Of a stretch of DNA of 64,000 nucleotides, positions 44,509 to 53,738 are shown in pieces. The notes beneath the pieces are model-generated. The model had not been told where the DNA came from. It made no database searches and saw only the letters and a list, made by a program, of their open reading frames with translations. The position numbers and the translations under genes are program-made. Position 1 is the stretch's first letter; every line of letters begins with the position of its first letter. Source of the stretch: Lachnospiraceae bacterium (GTDB lineage: Bacteria > Bacillota > Clostridia > Lachnospirales > Lachnospiraceae); assembly GCA_017434885.1 (NCBI GenBank), contig JAFSGE010000045.1, positions 34,782 to 98,781 on the forward strand, in the 5' to 3' direction.

Positions 44509-45468
44509 GTGATTCACTATTTAATAAACGGAAATGCTCCCATGCTTGCGGCGATGGGACTGCTTGTGGCTTTTGCGGGGACTTGCCTGTTTTTGACAAA
44601 GCTCAGCAAGTACCTGCCCAAAGATGCCGGAAGGGAATTTGCCCATGACGGTAAATTATCTGCAGGAAAACCGAGAGGAGCCGGAATTATTTTTATTCTG
44701 GTATTTACGGTAGCAGCGGTATTGTTTGCACCAATCGGAAGGGAAATGTGTATTTATCTGATTTTGGTGGCAGCTGAGATGCTGACGGGATATATGGATG
44801 ACGTTTCTGATAAACCATGGGGTGAATACAAAAAGGGATTGTTGGATTTGATTGTGGCTATTGTTTTGGCAATTACGTTTTTGAACCATAACTCCAGTAC
44901 AATAGTGCTTGCAACATTGGGAATAGAGATAGTCATACCGCCTGTGTTGTTTGGGATTCTGACGGTAATCCTTGTATGGACAAGTATCAACGTGACCAAC
45001 TGTGCCGATGGTGTGGATGGATTGTCGGGTACTCTGACCATTATTACGCTGATGACAGTTTATATCATTGATAAAATTGCAGGTGTACCGGAAGACTTTT
45101 CCTATCTGATACTTTTGTTTGTTATTTGTATTTTGGGATATTTATGGTACAATGCAACACCCAGCCGTCTGATGATGGGGGACGCAGGTTCCAGAGCAAT
45201 GGGAATATTTATTGCTATTGCTGTTTTAAAAACAGGAAGTCCACTGCTCTATATTCCGGTAGCCATTGTATTGATTTTAGACGGCGGATTGGGACTGGTG
45301 AAAGTGGCACTGATTCGTTTTTGCAAGATTCATATTTTGAAGAATACCAGAACACCGCTTCATGATCATGTACGAAAAGTGATGGGATGGTCCAATACAC
45401 AGACTGTTTTCCGATTTGCCATTATTCAGATTGTAGTTTCCATGGCAACGGTTTATGCATTGATGTAA
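44509..45468 (+). CDS. MraY-type phospho-sugar-pentapeptide transferase (paralogue)
   Basis: Membrane enzyme of about 319 residues with around ten helices. It carries the polyprenyl-phosphate phospho-sugar-transferase motifs: GYMDDVSDKPWGEYKKGLLD, NCADGVDGLSGTL, MMGDAGSRAMG and the late TPLHDHVRK in place of the usual PLHHHFE. MraY makes lipid I in peptidoglycan synthesis. Here it is outside any mur/division gene group, so it may be a second copy or act on another UDP-sugar. GAGGAGGG at 44494-44501 fits GTG 44509; the frame extends to 44476 without a ribosome binding site. Confidence 0.85.
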   Translation: MIHYLINGNAPMLAAMGLLVAFAGTCLFLTKLSKYLPKDAGREFAHDGKLSAGKPRGAGIIFILVFTVAAVLFAPIGREMCIYLILVAAEMLTGYMDDVSDKPWGEYKKGLLDLIVAIVLAITFLNHNSSTIVLATLGIEIVIPPVLFGILTVILVWTSINVTNCADGVDGLSGTLTIITLMTVYIIDKIAGVPEDFSYLILLFVICILGYLWYNATPSRLMMGDAGSRAMGIFIAIAVLKTGSPLLYIPVAIVLILDGGLGLVKVALIRFCKIHILKNTRTPLHDHVRKVMGWSNTQTVFRFAIIQIVVSMATVYALM

Positions 45469-45495
45469 ATGATAAGATAAAAAGGGCGAGGGCTT

Positions 45496-45990
45496 ATGAT
45501 GAGAGAGAGAAGAGATAAGGTAAATTATTATTTGGATTTGGCAGAGACAGTGGCACAAAGAGGAACATGTCTTCGCAGAAATTATGGAGCAGTTATAGTA
45601 AAGAATGATGAGGTAATCAGCACCGGATATGTTGGTGCGCCCAGAGGACGAAAGAACTGTAGCGATATCGGCGTTTGCATCAGAGAAGAAATGAACATTC
45701 CCCGTGGAGAGCGCTATGAGCTTTGTCGTAGTGTGCATGCGGAAGCAAATGCCATTATTTCAGCATCAAGGGATAAAATGATTGGTGCATCTATTTACCT
45801 TGCGGGAACAGATGCCAAAACAGGAGAGTATATTCCCAATTCCAACAGCTGTTCCATGTGCAAAAGAATGATTATCAATGCGGGAATTGAAAATGTATAC
45901 GTGCGTGATGATAAAAATAATTACCGCAAGATTGAAGTCAGGGAATGGATTGAAAATGATGAGTCATTGGCAGGACAGAAAGGATATTAA
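45496..45990 (+). CDS. dCMP deaminase family protein
   Basis: A 164-residue zinc deaminase. The zinc site is seen as VHAEANAIISA and SCSMCKRMIINAG, with an insert between RNYGAVIVKNDEVISTGYVG and the first motif typical of deoxycytidylate deaminases (CSDIGVCIREEMNIPRGERY). It would make dUMP, the substrate of ThyA. ATG codons at 45496 and 45499 are adjacent; GAGGG at 45488-45492 gives slightly better spacing to the second. ComE-type names in databases reflect the same family. Confidence 0.88.
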   Translation: MMRERRDKVNYYLDLAETVAQRGTCLRRNYGAVIVKNDEVISTGYVGAPRGRKNCSDIGVCIREEMNIPRGERYELCRSVHAEANAIISASRDKMIGASIYLAGTDAKTGEYIPNSNSCSMCKRMIINAGIENVYVRDDKNNYRKIEVREWIENDESLAGQKGY

Positions 45991-46032
45991 AATAAAAAGA
46001 CGGTTAAAGAAGGACAAGTGAGGAAAACAAAG

Positions 46033-46863
46033 ATGGAAATGTTATGGAAAGACGGGAAAAGAAAGGCATTGACATTCAGCTATGATGACGGGACCATTCA
46101 TGACAGAAGGCTGGTTTCGCTGATGAATACCTATGGCATGAAGGGAACTTTTAACTTAAATTCCGGACTGTTTGGGAAAGTAGAGCAGGCAGTGATTAAC
46201 GGGATTGATACGGATTTCTCAAGAATTTCAGGTGAAGAAGTAAAAACTCTTTTTGAGGGACATGAAGTGGCATGCCACACATTAACACATCCGTCACTTA
46301 CGGAAATTCCTGCGGTTATGGGAAGGGCTGAGGTACTGGAGGATTGTCAAAATTTAGAAAAACTCACAGGAAAGCCGGTGACAGGTTTTGCTTATCCTTA
46401 CGGAACATATAATGACAAAGTGGAGGAGATGCTGGCGGAATGCGGAATTACTTATGCAAGAACCGTAGTCAGTACAGAAAACTTTGAATTGCCTCATGAC
46501 TTTTTGGAATGGCATCCTACCTGTCATCATGAATCTCCGAAGCTGATGGAGCTTGCAACAGAATTTGTGAAAGAAGATGCAACAGAGGCGAAGATGTTTT
46601 ATGTATGGGGGCATAGCTATGAGTTTGCGCAGAAAGATAACTGGCAACTGATAGAAGAATTGTTCCGGTTAATGCAGGAATACGGACAGGATATTTGGTT
46701 CGCAACCAACGATGAAATTGCAACATATACAAAAGCCTACAGAGAGTTGCAGATTTCTTCTGACGGTAACATTGTATATAATCCCACGGAAGTGGACTTA
46801 TGGTATGGAATCGGAAAAGAGGTTTATTGCATCCATAGCGGTGAACGGAAAGAACTCATTTAG
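46033..46863 (+). CDS. Polysaccharide deacetylase family protein
   Basis: A product of about 276 residues with the NodB fold: ALTFSYDDGTIHDRRLVSLM (first Asp pair), ACHTLTHPSLTEI (zinc His pair), GFAYPYGTYND, and a late MFYVWGHSYEF. No signal peptide is seen, so it is probably cytoplasmic, as in other small sugar-deacetylase-like proteins of this group. Both GTG 46018 and ATG 46033 are possible; the family start (short basic segment before ALTFSYDDG) favours 46033. The substrate cannot be told. Confidence 0.83.
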   Translation: MEMLWKDGKRKALTFSYDDGTIHDRRLVSLMNTYGMKGTFNLNSGLFGKVEQAVINGIDTDFSRISGEEVKTLFEGHEVACHTLTHPSLTEIPAVMGRAEVLEDCQNLEKLTGKPVTGFAYPYGTYNDKVEEMLAECGITYARTVVSTENFELPHDFLEWHPTCHHESPKLMELATEFVKEDATEAKMFYVWGHSYEFAQKDNWQLIEELFRLMQEYGQDIWFATNDEIATYTKAYRELQISSDGNIVYNPTEVDLWYGIGKEVYCIHSGERKELI

Positions 46864-46891
46864 AAGATAAGCTTGAAACGGAGGAATGACA

Positions 46892-47662
46892 TTGAAAAAT
46901 GAATTATTTTCCATTGGTCCTGTGACAATTTACGGCTATGGGCTGATGATTGGGCTGGGAGTGCTTTTTTGTATTTTGATGGGAATGCAGAGGGCAAAGA
47001 AGCATGGACTTAAGGAAGAGGCGGTTATTGATATTGCTATTTACGGATTGATAATCGGATTTCTTGGTGCGAAGCTTTTGTATGTAATAGTGGAGTGGGA
47101 AGCGTTTTTAAAGAATCCCATGAGTGTGCTCGGAACAGAAGGATTTGTGGTTTACGGAGGAATATCGGCAGGGGTGATTGCCGCTATTGTATATTGCAGA
47201 ATCAAAAAACTGAAATTTTTGGAGTATTTTGATTTGTTGTCGGCGTCTATTGCGCTGGCACAGGGCTTTGGCAGAATTGGATGTTTTTTGGCCGGATGTT
47301 GCTACGGAAGAGAGACGGATTCCTGTCTTGGAGTGGTATTTCCGGCAGGAAGTATTGCACCGGCCGGAGTAAAGGTGCTTCCGACACAGCTTTTTTCTTC
47401 TGCAGGAGATTTTGCCATTATGGCATTTTTGCTTTGGCACTATAAGAGAAGAAAATATGTGGGTGATACGGGATTCCTATACATGCTGCTTTACGGCATC
47501 GGACGCTTCTTTATTGAAATGCTCAGGAATGATAACAGGGGAGCTGTGGGAGCCTTATCCACGTCACAATTTATTTCCATTTTTATCGTAACAGCGGCAC
47601 TTCTTCTGCTTTGGAATAACAGAAAACGCGGAGTGGCAGTTTTAAAAGAATCGGAACAATAG
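46892..47662 (+). CDS. lgt: Prolipoprotein diacylglyceryl transferase
   Basis: Adds diacylglycerol to the lipobox Cys of lipoproteins, of which at least four are encoded in this window. The 256-residue membrane protein begins IGPVTIYGYGLMIGLGVL and has the signature GRIGCFLAGCCYGRE and a later YGIGRFFIEMLRND. GGAGGA at 46880-46885 leaves no room for ATG 46886, so TTG 46892 (MKNELFSIG) is chosen. Seven membrane helices fit the family. Confidence 0.93.
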   Translation: MKNELFSIGPVTIYGYGLMIGLGVLFCILMGMQRAKKHGLKEEAVIDIAIYGLIIGFLGAKLLYVIVEWEAFLKNPMSVLGTEGFVVYGGISAGVIAAIVYCRIKKLKFLEYFDLLSASIALAQGFGRIGCFLAGCCYGRETDSCLGVVFPAGSIAPAGVKVLPTQLFSSAGDFAIMAFLLWHYKRRKYVGDTGFLYMLLYGIGRFFIEMLRNDNRGAVGALSTSQFISIFIVTAALLLLWNNRKRGVAVLKESEQ

Positions 47663-47690
47663 GAATATGTTAATGAGGGAGGGAACGACA

Positions 47691-50465
47691 GTGGCAACAA
47701 TGACACTTGATTTTGACAAATATCTTGAAACAGCCAGAAGGGCGGTGGCAGAGGGACAGGTTCTTCTGAGAAATGAAAATAAGGCATTGCCTCTTGCAGA
47801 GGGCAGCAGAGTGTCAGTGTTCGGAAGGATTCAGCTCAGCTATTATAAGAGCGGAACAGGGTCCGGAGGTATGGTAAATGTAGACAAAGTAACGGGAATT
47901 CTGGAGGCATTACAGGAATCCTCTAAGGTTTCCGTAAATGAGACTTTGTTACAGGTTTATAAAGAGTGGGAAAAGGAACATCCTTTTAATGAAGGCCTTG
48001 GCTGGGGAAATGAACCCTGGTCACAGGAAGAAATGCCTCTTTCCGATGAACTGGCAGAAGAAGCTGCAAAGGCAAGCGATGTTGCAATTGTGATAATCGG
48101 AAGAACAGCGGGAGAAGATAAGGACAATTACGACGGAGCCGGTTCTTATCGCCTGACAGAGACGGAAGAAGAAATGATGGCAACGGTGCGTCGTCATTTT
48201 GACAAAATGATTGTGGTATTGAACGTGGGTAATATTATTGATATGAGCTTTGAGGATACCTACAAGCCGGATGCAATTTTGTATGCATGGCAGGGGGGGA
48301 TGGTTGGCGGACTTGGCACAGTAGACGTATTGACAGGAGAAGTGTGTCCTTGTGGTAAGCTGACAGATACCATTGCTTACAAGATGGAAGATTACCCTTC
48401 TGATAAAAATTTTGGAAATAAAGACAGAGACCTTTATGAGGAAGATATTTACGTGGGATATCGTTACTTCGAAACAGCGGCCAGGGACAAGGTTCGATAT
48501 CCTTTCGGATTCGGTCTTTCCTACACGGAATTTACTACAGAGGTAAAAGAGTTTGAAGTAAGTGCGGAGCAGGTAGGATTTATCTGCAGGGTGACAAATA
48601 CCGGAGATGTTTCCGGCAAAGAGATTGTGCAGGCTTATGTGCAGGCGCCACAGGGAAAATTGGGTAAGCCGCTCAGAAGTCTTGTGGGATATGCCAAAAC
48701 AGGTGTCTTGGCGCCGGGAGAGAGTGAAGAGGTTGAAATTCTTGTTTCCTTTAAAGATATGGCTTCTTACGATGAAACCGGAGTGACAGGATATGCATCT
48801 TCTTATGTGCTGGAGGCCGGAGAATATGTCTTTTACATAGGAAATGATGTCAGATGCGCAAAACAAAGTGGTGTTGTAACCATAGAAGAGACGGAGCTTG
48901 TGGAAACACTCGCACAGGCACTTGCGCCGGTGATTCCTTTTGAACGCATGAAAGCAAAACAGGAAGCGGACGGAAGTATTTCCTTTGTGGCGGAAACTGT
49001 GCCGTTGAGAAAGACAGCACCGGATGCAAAGAGAAAGGAAAATCTGCCTGCAGAATTTGCGGTAACGGGAGATAAAGGTTATAAGCTTACAGATGTAAAG
49101 GCTGGCAAGGTTTCCATGGAGGAATTTATTGCCCAGCTTAGTGATGAAGATTTGGCATGTATTGTGCGTGGAGAAGGAATGGGAAGTCCTAAGGTAACAG
49201 CGGGAACGGCGGCAGCCTTCGGTGGTATTTCCGAAAACTTAAAGAATTTTGGTATACCCTGCGGTTGTTGTTCGGACGGTCCTTCCGGTATGCGTCTTGA
49301 CAGTGGTATGAAAGCCTTCAGTTTGCCGAACGGCACTTTGCTTGCAAGCAGCTTTAATGATGCACTTGTGGAAGAATTATATGCATTTACGGGAATTGAG
49401 ATGGTAAAAAATAAAATTGAAGCCCTTCTCGGCCCCGGTATGAATATACACAGACATCCCTTAAATGGCAGAAACTTTGAATATTTCTCAGAAGATCCGC
49501 TTGTAACAGGTAAAATGGCAGCGGCTATGATTAGGGGATTACAAAGTGCAGGGGTGACCGGAACAGCAAAGCATTTTTGTGGTAATAATCAGGAAACAGG
49601 ACGTGCAACCATTGATTCGGTGATTTCAGAACGTGCCCTTCGTGAAATTTATCTGAAAGGTTTTGAAATTGCCGTAAAGGAAGGCGGAGCGGATTCTATC
49701 ATGACCACATATGGTTCGGTGAACGGACTCTGGACTGCCGGAAGCTATGACTTAAATACCGTAATTCTCCGCGGCGAATGGGGATTTGAAGGTATTGTGA
49801 TGACGGACTGGTGGGCAAAGATTAATGACGAAGGCTGTGAAGCAGTTAAGACCAATTACGCAGCTATGGTACGTTCCCAGAACGATTTGTATATGGTATG
49901 TGAAGATGCGGCTGTAAACAGTATGGGAGACAATACTCTTGACTCTCTGAAGGCGGGAACGCTGACAAGAGGAGAACTTCAGCGGTGTGCCATGAACATT
50001 TGCGGCTTTTTAATGAACAGCAGAGCTTTTGAGAGAATGAACGGAGAGGCTGTTACAGTGGAAGTAATCGGAGAACAGAGCGGCGCGGTTGAGCAGAGCG
50101 CGGAGGTTGTTTATTACAAAGCAGGCAGCGAAATTACCATTGACATGGAAGGTGTGGAAACCGGCAAAGGAACCAACTATGTGTTCGCCTTGGAGCTGGA
50201 TGAGGATAAAATCGGTTATTATGATGTGGAACTGGTTGCTAAATCGGATTTAAGTGATTTGGCACAGATTCCCGTAACGCTGTATTATCAGAGCCTTCCT
50301 GTTGCAGTATTTTCCTTTAACGGAACGGGTGGCAAATGGAGCAGTCTGATGAGACAGATAGACCTGCCCAACAGATATGATGTACTCAGACTTTACTTTT
50401 CACAGAATGGTCTTAGCGTAAAGGAAATTAAGTTTACATTCGTAAAACAGCACAGGGCAGTGTAG
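47691..50465 (+). CDS. Glycoside hydrolase family 3 with reversed domain order
   Basis: Beta-glycosidase of about 924 residues. The domains come in reverse: first the GH3 C-terminal-type domain (AVAEGQVLLRNENKALPL, about 15-240), then a fibronectin-like domain (GKEIVQAYVQAPQGKLGKPL), and only then the catalytic barrel (about 470-780) with SDGPSGMR, GPGMNIHRHPLNGRNFEYF, TAKHFCGNNQE and the nucleophile Asp in GIVMTDWWAK. A beta-sandwich tail follows. This order is known from rumen bacteria such as Butyrivibrio. No signal peptide, so intracellular. GTG 47691 follows GGGAGGG by 7 nt; the frame itself opens at 47667. The sugar removed (glucose, xylose or arabinose) is not decidable. Confidence 0.9.
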   Translation: MATMTLDFDKYLETARRAVAEGQVLLRNENKALPLAEGSRVSVFGRIQLSYYKSGTGSGGMVNVDKVTGILEALQESSKVSVNETLLQVYKEWEKEHPFNEGLGWGNEPWSQEEMPLSDELAEEAAKASDVAIVIIGRTAGEDKDNYDGAGSYRLTETEEEMMATVRRHFDKMIVVLNVGNIIDMSFEDTYKPDAILYAWQGGMVGGLGTVDVLTGEVCPCGKLTDTIAYKMEDYPSDKNFGNKDRDLYEEDIYVGYRYFETAARDKVRYPFGFGLSYTEFTTEVKEFEVSAEQVGFICRVTNTGDVSGKEIVQAYVQAPQGKLGKPLRSLVGYAKTGVLAPGESEEVEILVSFKDMASYDETGVTGYASSYVLEAGEYVFYIGNDVRCAKQSGVVTIEETELVETLAQALAPVIPFERMKAKQEADGSISFVAETVPLRKTAPDAKRKENLPAEFAVTGDKGYKLTDVKAGKVSMEEFIAQLSDEDLACIVRGEGMGSPKVTAGTAAAFGGISENLKNFGIPCGCCSDGPSGMRLDSGMKAFSLPNGTLLASSFNDALVEELYAFTGIEMVKNKIEALLGPGMNIHRHPLNGRNFEYFSEDPLVTGKMAAAMIRGLQSAGVTGTAKHFCGNNQETGRATIDSVISERALREIYLKGFEIAVKEGGADSIMTTYGSVNGLWTAGSYDLNTVILRGEWGFEGIVMTDWWAKINDEGCEAVKTNYAAMVRSQNDLYMVCEDAAVNSMGDNTLDSLKAGTLTRGELQRCAMNICGFLMNSRAFERMNGEAVTVEVIGEQSGAVEQSAEVVYYKAGSEITIDMEGVETGKGTNYVFALELDEDKIGYYDVELVAKSDLSDLAQIPVTLYYQSLPVAVFSFNGTGGKWSSLMRQIDLPNRYDVLRLYFSQNGLSVKEIKFTFVKQHRAV

Positions 50466-50482
50466 AACAGAGATAAGAATTA

Positions 50483-50523
50483 CACGGGAAAGCTGTGGCT
50501 TTCCCGTGAATTTTCTCCTTTTT
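50483..50523 (+). terminator. Terminator after the GH3 gene
   Basis: CACGGGAAAGC (50483-50493) and GCTTTCCCGTG (50498-50508) form a perfect 11-bp stem with a TGTG loop, followed by a T-rich stretch. Confidence 0.88.
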
Positions 50524-50565
50524 CGAAAAAAAGAGAAAATTTAGAAAAAACTTTTTTAAAATAGC

Positions 50566-50595
50566 TTGACAAGTTATGGTGTTTAATAGTATACT
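50566..50595 (+). promoter_or_regulatory. tRNA operon promoter
   Basis: TTGACA (50566-50571) and TATACT (50590-50595) are 18 bp apart, with an A/T-rich stretch upstream that may act as an UP element. The first tRNA starts 41 nt after the -10. Confidence 0.85.
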
Positions 50596-50635
50596 AGCAA
50601 AGTGGTTCGGGTGAGTAACCCGACAGCAGACCCTT

Positions 50636-50708
50636 GGGATCTTAGCTCAGCTGGGAGAGCATCTGCCTTACAAGCAGAGGGTCACAGGTTCGAGCCCTGT
50701 AGGTCCCA
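50636..50708 (+). tRNA. tRNA-Val (anticodon TAC)
   Basis: A complete cloverleaf can be folded. The acceptor GGGATCT pairs with AGGTCCC (one G-T), followed by discriminator A. The D arm has AGCTCAGCTGGGAGAGC, the anticodon stem TCTGC/GCAGA encloses CTTACAA with anticodon TAC, and the T arm has GGTTCGAGCCC. No CCA is encoded. Confidence 0.95.
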
Positions 50709-50736
50709 CTACCGCGAAAGCGGTTTAATTGAATAT

Positions 50737-50810
50737 GGCGAGATGGCTCAACTGGCTAGAGCGTCCGGTTCATACCCGGGAGGTTGAGAGTTCAAGTCTC
50801 TCTCTCGCTA
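50737..50810 (+). tRNA. tRNA-Met (anticodon CAT, elongator type)
   Basis: The acceptor GGCGAGA pairs with TCTCGCT, followed by A. The D arm is GGCTCAACTGGCTAGAGC, the anticodon stem TCCGG/CCGGG holds TTCATAC with anticodon CAT, and the T arm has AGTTCAAGTCT. The first pair is G-T and the anticodon stem lacks the three G-C pairs of an initiator, so elongator Met is preferred; tRNA-Ile with modified CAT is less likely. Confidence 0.9.
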
Positions 50811-50816
50811 CGAAGT

Positions 50817-50850
50817 AAAACCCTTGAAAGCAATGCTTTCGAGGGTTTTT
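50817..50850 (+). terminator. Terminator of the tRNA operon
   Basis: AAAACCCTTGAAAGC (50817-50831) and GCTTTCGAGGGTTTT (50835-50849) form a 15-bp stem with one G-T pair, a 3-nt loop and T-rich end. Confidence 0.92.
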
Positions 50851-50967
50851 GTATTTGCTTATGTCGTAAGCAAAGTTCCAAGATGATTTGAAAAGTGATG
50901 TTGACAAATGTCATGGTTCATATGATAATAGAGACAGAACAAAAGTTCGATTGCGTGAGGCGGATTT

Positions 50968-53091
50968 ATGGAAGAGAAAAAACAACACGTTTTTAATAAT
51001 AGAAAACCAACACCGGAACAGCAGCAGATAATTGAAGCGACGGAGGGTAATATTCGTGTCCGTGCCGTTCCAGGGTCAGGAAAAACCTATGTCCTGACCC
51101 ACCGCATTGCTTACCTGATACAGGAACTGTACGTGGAGCCTTCTTCTATTGTGGCGATGACCTTTACTAACAAGGCAGCAAGTGAGATGAAGCACCGGTT
51201 GAAGTCAATGATAGGAGACATGGCAACCTGTTTTGCGGGAACGTTTCACGGATTTTGCAACCTGATTTTGAAAGAGGAAATTCACAGACTTTCTTATCCT
51301 AAGACGTTTGTGATTCTGGATAAGAGAGCGCAGCTTGACTTGATTCGGGAGGTATCGGAAGAGAATAACATTTCATTAAGGGATTTGACAGCCAGACAAC
51401 TTATGGACAAGATTGTTCAGCGGAAGCAATTGCCTGCTTATCTGTCCTATGTTATCAGCACGGATAAAAGCCTTTTGGAGAGGAAGATTGCAGAAGCAGT
51501 GAAAGAGGAGGAAATTGTCTACTATCATTATTTGAAGAAGCAAAGAGACAATTATGCCCTTGATTTTGAAGATATTATTCAGTTTGCATTATATATTTTG
51601 AAGAATTATGATGAAGCACTGGAAACATGGCAGAAAAGATGCCAGTATGTGCTTTGCGATGAATATCAGGATGTAAATGCCAATCAGGATTTGCTTCTTA
51701 CATTACTGAGCGGCAGATATCATAATCTGACAGTGGTAGGGGATGATGATCAGTGTATTTACGGCTGGCGCGGCTCGGAAGTGGACTACATGGTGAATTT
51801 TGACACGAACCATGAAAATACGCAGGATTTTTCTCTGAGTGAGAATTTCCGCAGTACTCCGGAAATTATTTCGGTTGCCAATTCACTGATTGAGAAGAAC
51901 AGGAACCGACTTGCCAAGGCCATGTTTACCAACAATCCGGAAGGAACTAAGCCGGTTTACTATATGGCAAATACGGAAAATGCAGAGGCGGAGTTTATCG
52001 CTGATACGATTCTTAAGGAGGGGGAGGAACAATATTCCCGCCATGCGGTGCTTGTAAGAGCATCTTCCCAGACACGTGCCTTGGAGGAAGCTCTTATCAA
52101 AAAGAAAATTCCCTACAAGATATTAAGCGGCGCGCAGTTTTACAGTTCAGAGGAAATCAGAACGGTACTTTCTTATTTGAGACTGGTTTATGCACTTGGG
52201 GATATGGATTTGGTTTGGACTATTCAGCGTCCGAGGCGCGGATTTGGCAAAAAGTCTATTGAAGAGCTGAAGCAATATGCAGCAAAGCACGGTATGTCAT
52301 TAATGGATGCACTTGGAGAATTGATTGAGCAGAATGCAATTACAAAAAAGGCAGTGATTGCTTATTATCACAATATCCGAACATTGCATGAAAGCCATGG
52401 CAAATATTCTGCGACAGAGATGGCAGGAAAAGTACTGGATATGGGATATCGGGAAGAACTGGAAAATGATGTGGACCAGGTACGGCTTGACAATGTTACG
52501 GAGCTTTTGACTACCATTGCCAATTTGGAAAAAGAAAACATTGAGCCCGTTTCGTTGGAAGACTTGCTGGCGCATTTTGCATTGTTTTCTCCACAGGATG
52601 ATGACACGGACAAAAATGTGGTACGGATTATGACGATACACACTGCCAAAGGATTGGAATTTCCGGTGGTTTTTGTGCCGGGGATGGTGGATGGACAGTT
52701 TCCCAGTAAACGGCTTCGCAACAGTGATGAACTGGAAGAAGAAAGGCGTCTGTTTTATGTGGCACTTACCCGTGCCATGTCGGGGCTTTATATAAGCAGT
52801 TATCAATGTAAAATACAGGGATTTCCGGTGAATCCATCAGGATTTATCAGAGATATCGGGTGTTCTTTGCTTGATTATCATGGTACAAAACTCTCTGCAC
52901 CCTCTGCCGCTTTACAGATGCCGGAGAAAACAGGCTTTGCTTTAGGAGACAGGGTGATTCACAGTGTATTCGGGGAGGGCAGCATAGTAGGAATTGACAT
53001 GTCATTGCAGTCATATGAAATTGATTTTGATAATTTAAACGGAACACGAATGATTATGTTTCGCGCAAAGCTAACTTTGAAAGACAGCTAA
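50968..53091 (+). CDS. UvrD/PcrA/Rep-type DNA helicase
   Basis: ATP-driven 3'-5' DNA helicase of 707 residues in superfamily 1. Motifs in order: Walker A VRAVPGSGKTYVLTHRIAYL, GTFHGFCNLIL, Walker B LCDEYQDVNANQ, VVGDDDQCIYGWRGS, ENFRSTPEIISVANSLI, IMTIHTAKGLEFPVVFVPGM and RRLFYVALTRAM. The C-terminal DRVIHSVFGEGSIVGID segment is the Tudor-like tail found in PcrA. It probably acts in DNA repair and in clearing replication or transcription conflicts. It is smaller than many PcrA proteins, and a second copy may exist elsewhere in the genome. A small XRE regulator gene follows. Confidence 0.91.
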   Translation: MEEKKQHVFNNRKPTPEQQQIIEATEGNIRVRAVPGSGKTYVLTHRIAYLIQELYVEPSSIVAMTFTNKAASEMKHRLKSMIGDMATCFAGTFHGFCNLILKEEIHRLSYPKTFVILDKRAQLDLIREVSEENNISLRDLTARQLMDKIVQRKQLPAYLSYVISTDKSLLERKIAEAVKEEEIVYYHYLKKQRDNYALDFEDIIQFALYILKNYDEALETWQKRCQYVLCDEYQDVNANQDLLLTLLSGRYHNLTVVGDDDQCIYGWRGSEVDYMVNFDTNHENTQDFSLSENFRSTPEIISVANSLIEKNRNRLAKAMFTNNPEGTKPVYYMANTENAEAEFIADTILKEGEEQYSRHAVLVRASSQTRALEEALIKKKIPYKILSGAQFYSSEEIRTVLSYLRLVYALGDMDLVWTIQRPRRGFGKKSIEELKQYAAKHGMSLMDALGELIEQNAITKKAVIAYYHNIRTLHESHGKYSATEMAGKVLDMGYREELENDVDQVRLDNVTELLTTIANLEKENIEPVSLEDLLAHFALFSPQDDDTDKNVVRIMTIHTAKGLEFPVVFVPGMVDGQFPSKRLRNSDELEEERRLFYVALTRAMSGLYISSYQCKIQGFPVNPSGFIRDIGCSLLDYHGTKLSAPSAALQMPEKTGFALGDRVIHSVFGEGSIVGIDMSLQSYEIDFDNLNGTRMIMFRAKLTLKDS

Positions 53092-53160
53092 GTGAGAGCG
53101 GGTTGACGGTGTAAAAGCATTTGTGATAGAGTGTTTTTAGATTGGATAGGAGTGAGTGCT

Positions 53161-53589
53161 GTGAGGATTTGTGGAACGGAAAGCAATGAAGAAGTTCGTA
53201 AAGAATTAGGCAAAAGAATCAGGGACATGCGCCTGAAAATGGATATCAGACAAAAGGAGATTTCAAAAAGGACAGGCATTTCTGCAGAAACAATCAGACG
53301 AATCGAAAAGGGAGAGAATGTTAAGGTTGACCATTTGCTGGATGTTCTAAGGGAATTGGAACTTTTGAGAAATATTGAAAAACTGGTGCCGGAGCAGGAA
53401 TTTCTGGTCTTCGGGAAGAAAGTGCCGCAGGAAAAAAGCACATTTGAAGACAGAATCCGTGGGTTGAAAAGGTATGATATTGTCAGTCCGCGGAATAGAG
53501 AGGACGATGTACAAAAGCCAAAGCAGGAGCAGGAAAAGCCAAAGAAGCGAAAGGTGCTGTGTGTGCATCGGAAATACCAGAGATTATAA
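53161..53589 (+). CDS. Small XRE/HipB-like helix-turn-helix regulator
   Basis: A regulator of about 142 residues. The helix-turn-helix spans about 15-70: ELGKRIRDMRLKMDIRQKEI then SKRTGISAETIRRIEKGENV. VDHLLDVLRELELLRNIEKL follows, a pattern seen in HipB-like proteins, and a basic tail rich in Lys, Gln and Glu ends it. AGGAG at 53149-53153 fits GTG 53161, while the GTG at 53131 lacks a ribosome binding site. No HipA-like kinase is next to it, so it may act alone. Its target is unknown. Confidence 0.78.
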   Translation: MRICGTESNEEVRKELGKRIRDMRLKMDIRQKEISKRTGISAETIRRIEKGENVKVDHLLDVLRELELLRNIEKLVPEQEFLVFGKKVPQEKSTFEDRIRGLKRYDIVSPRNREDDVQKPKQEQEKPKKRKVLCVHRKYQRL

Positions 53590-53599
53590 GAAGTTTGGT

Positions 53600-53628
53600 A
53601 AAAACGCTACAAAATTGTGGCGTTTTTT
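53600..53628 (+). terminator. Terminator after the XRE regulator
   Basis: AAAAACGCTAC (53600-53610) pairs with GTGGCGTTTTT (53617-53627) with one G-T pair; the 3' arm ends in a run of seven T. Confidence 0.88.
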
Positions 53629-53654
53629 TGTTTATGTTCACGTTTACCTTTTTA

Positions 53655-53683
53655 TTGCAAAGAAAAAGAAATACACATATAAT
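53655..53683 (+). promoter_or_regulatory. Promoter of the secreted GH43 gene
   Basis: TTGCAA (53655-53660) and a perfect TATAAT (53678-53683) are 17 bp apart, 55 nt before the GH43 start. Confidence 0.65.
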
Positions 53684-53738
53684 TAAAGAAAAACTAAAAA
53701 AATTTAGGAAAATGTAAAATAAAAAGATGGAGGTAAAC

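Noticed and set aside
53161-53589. HipBA toxin-antitoxin pair
   Set aside because: Only the HipB-like regulator is present; neither neighbour is a HipA kinase.
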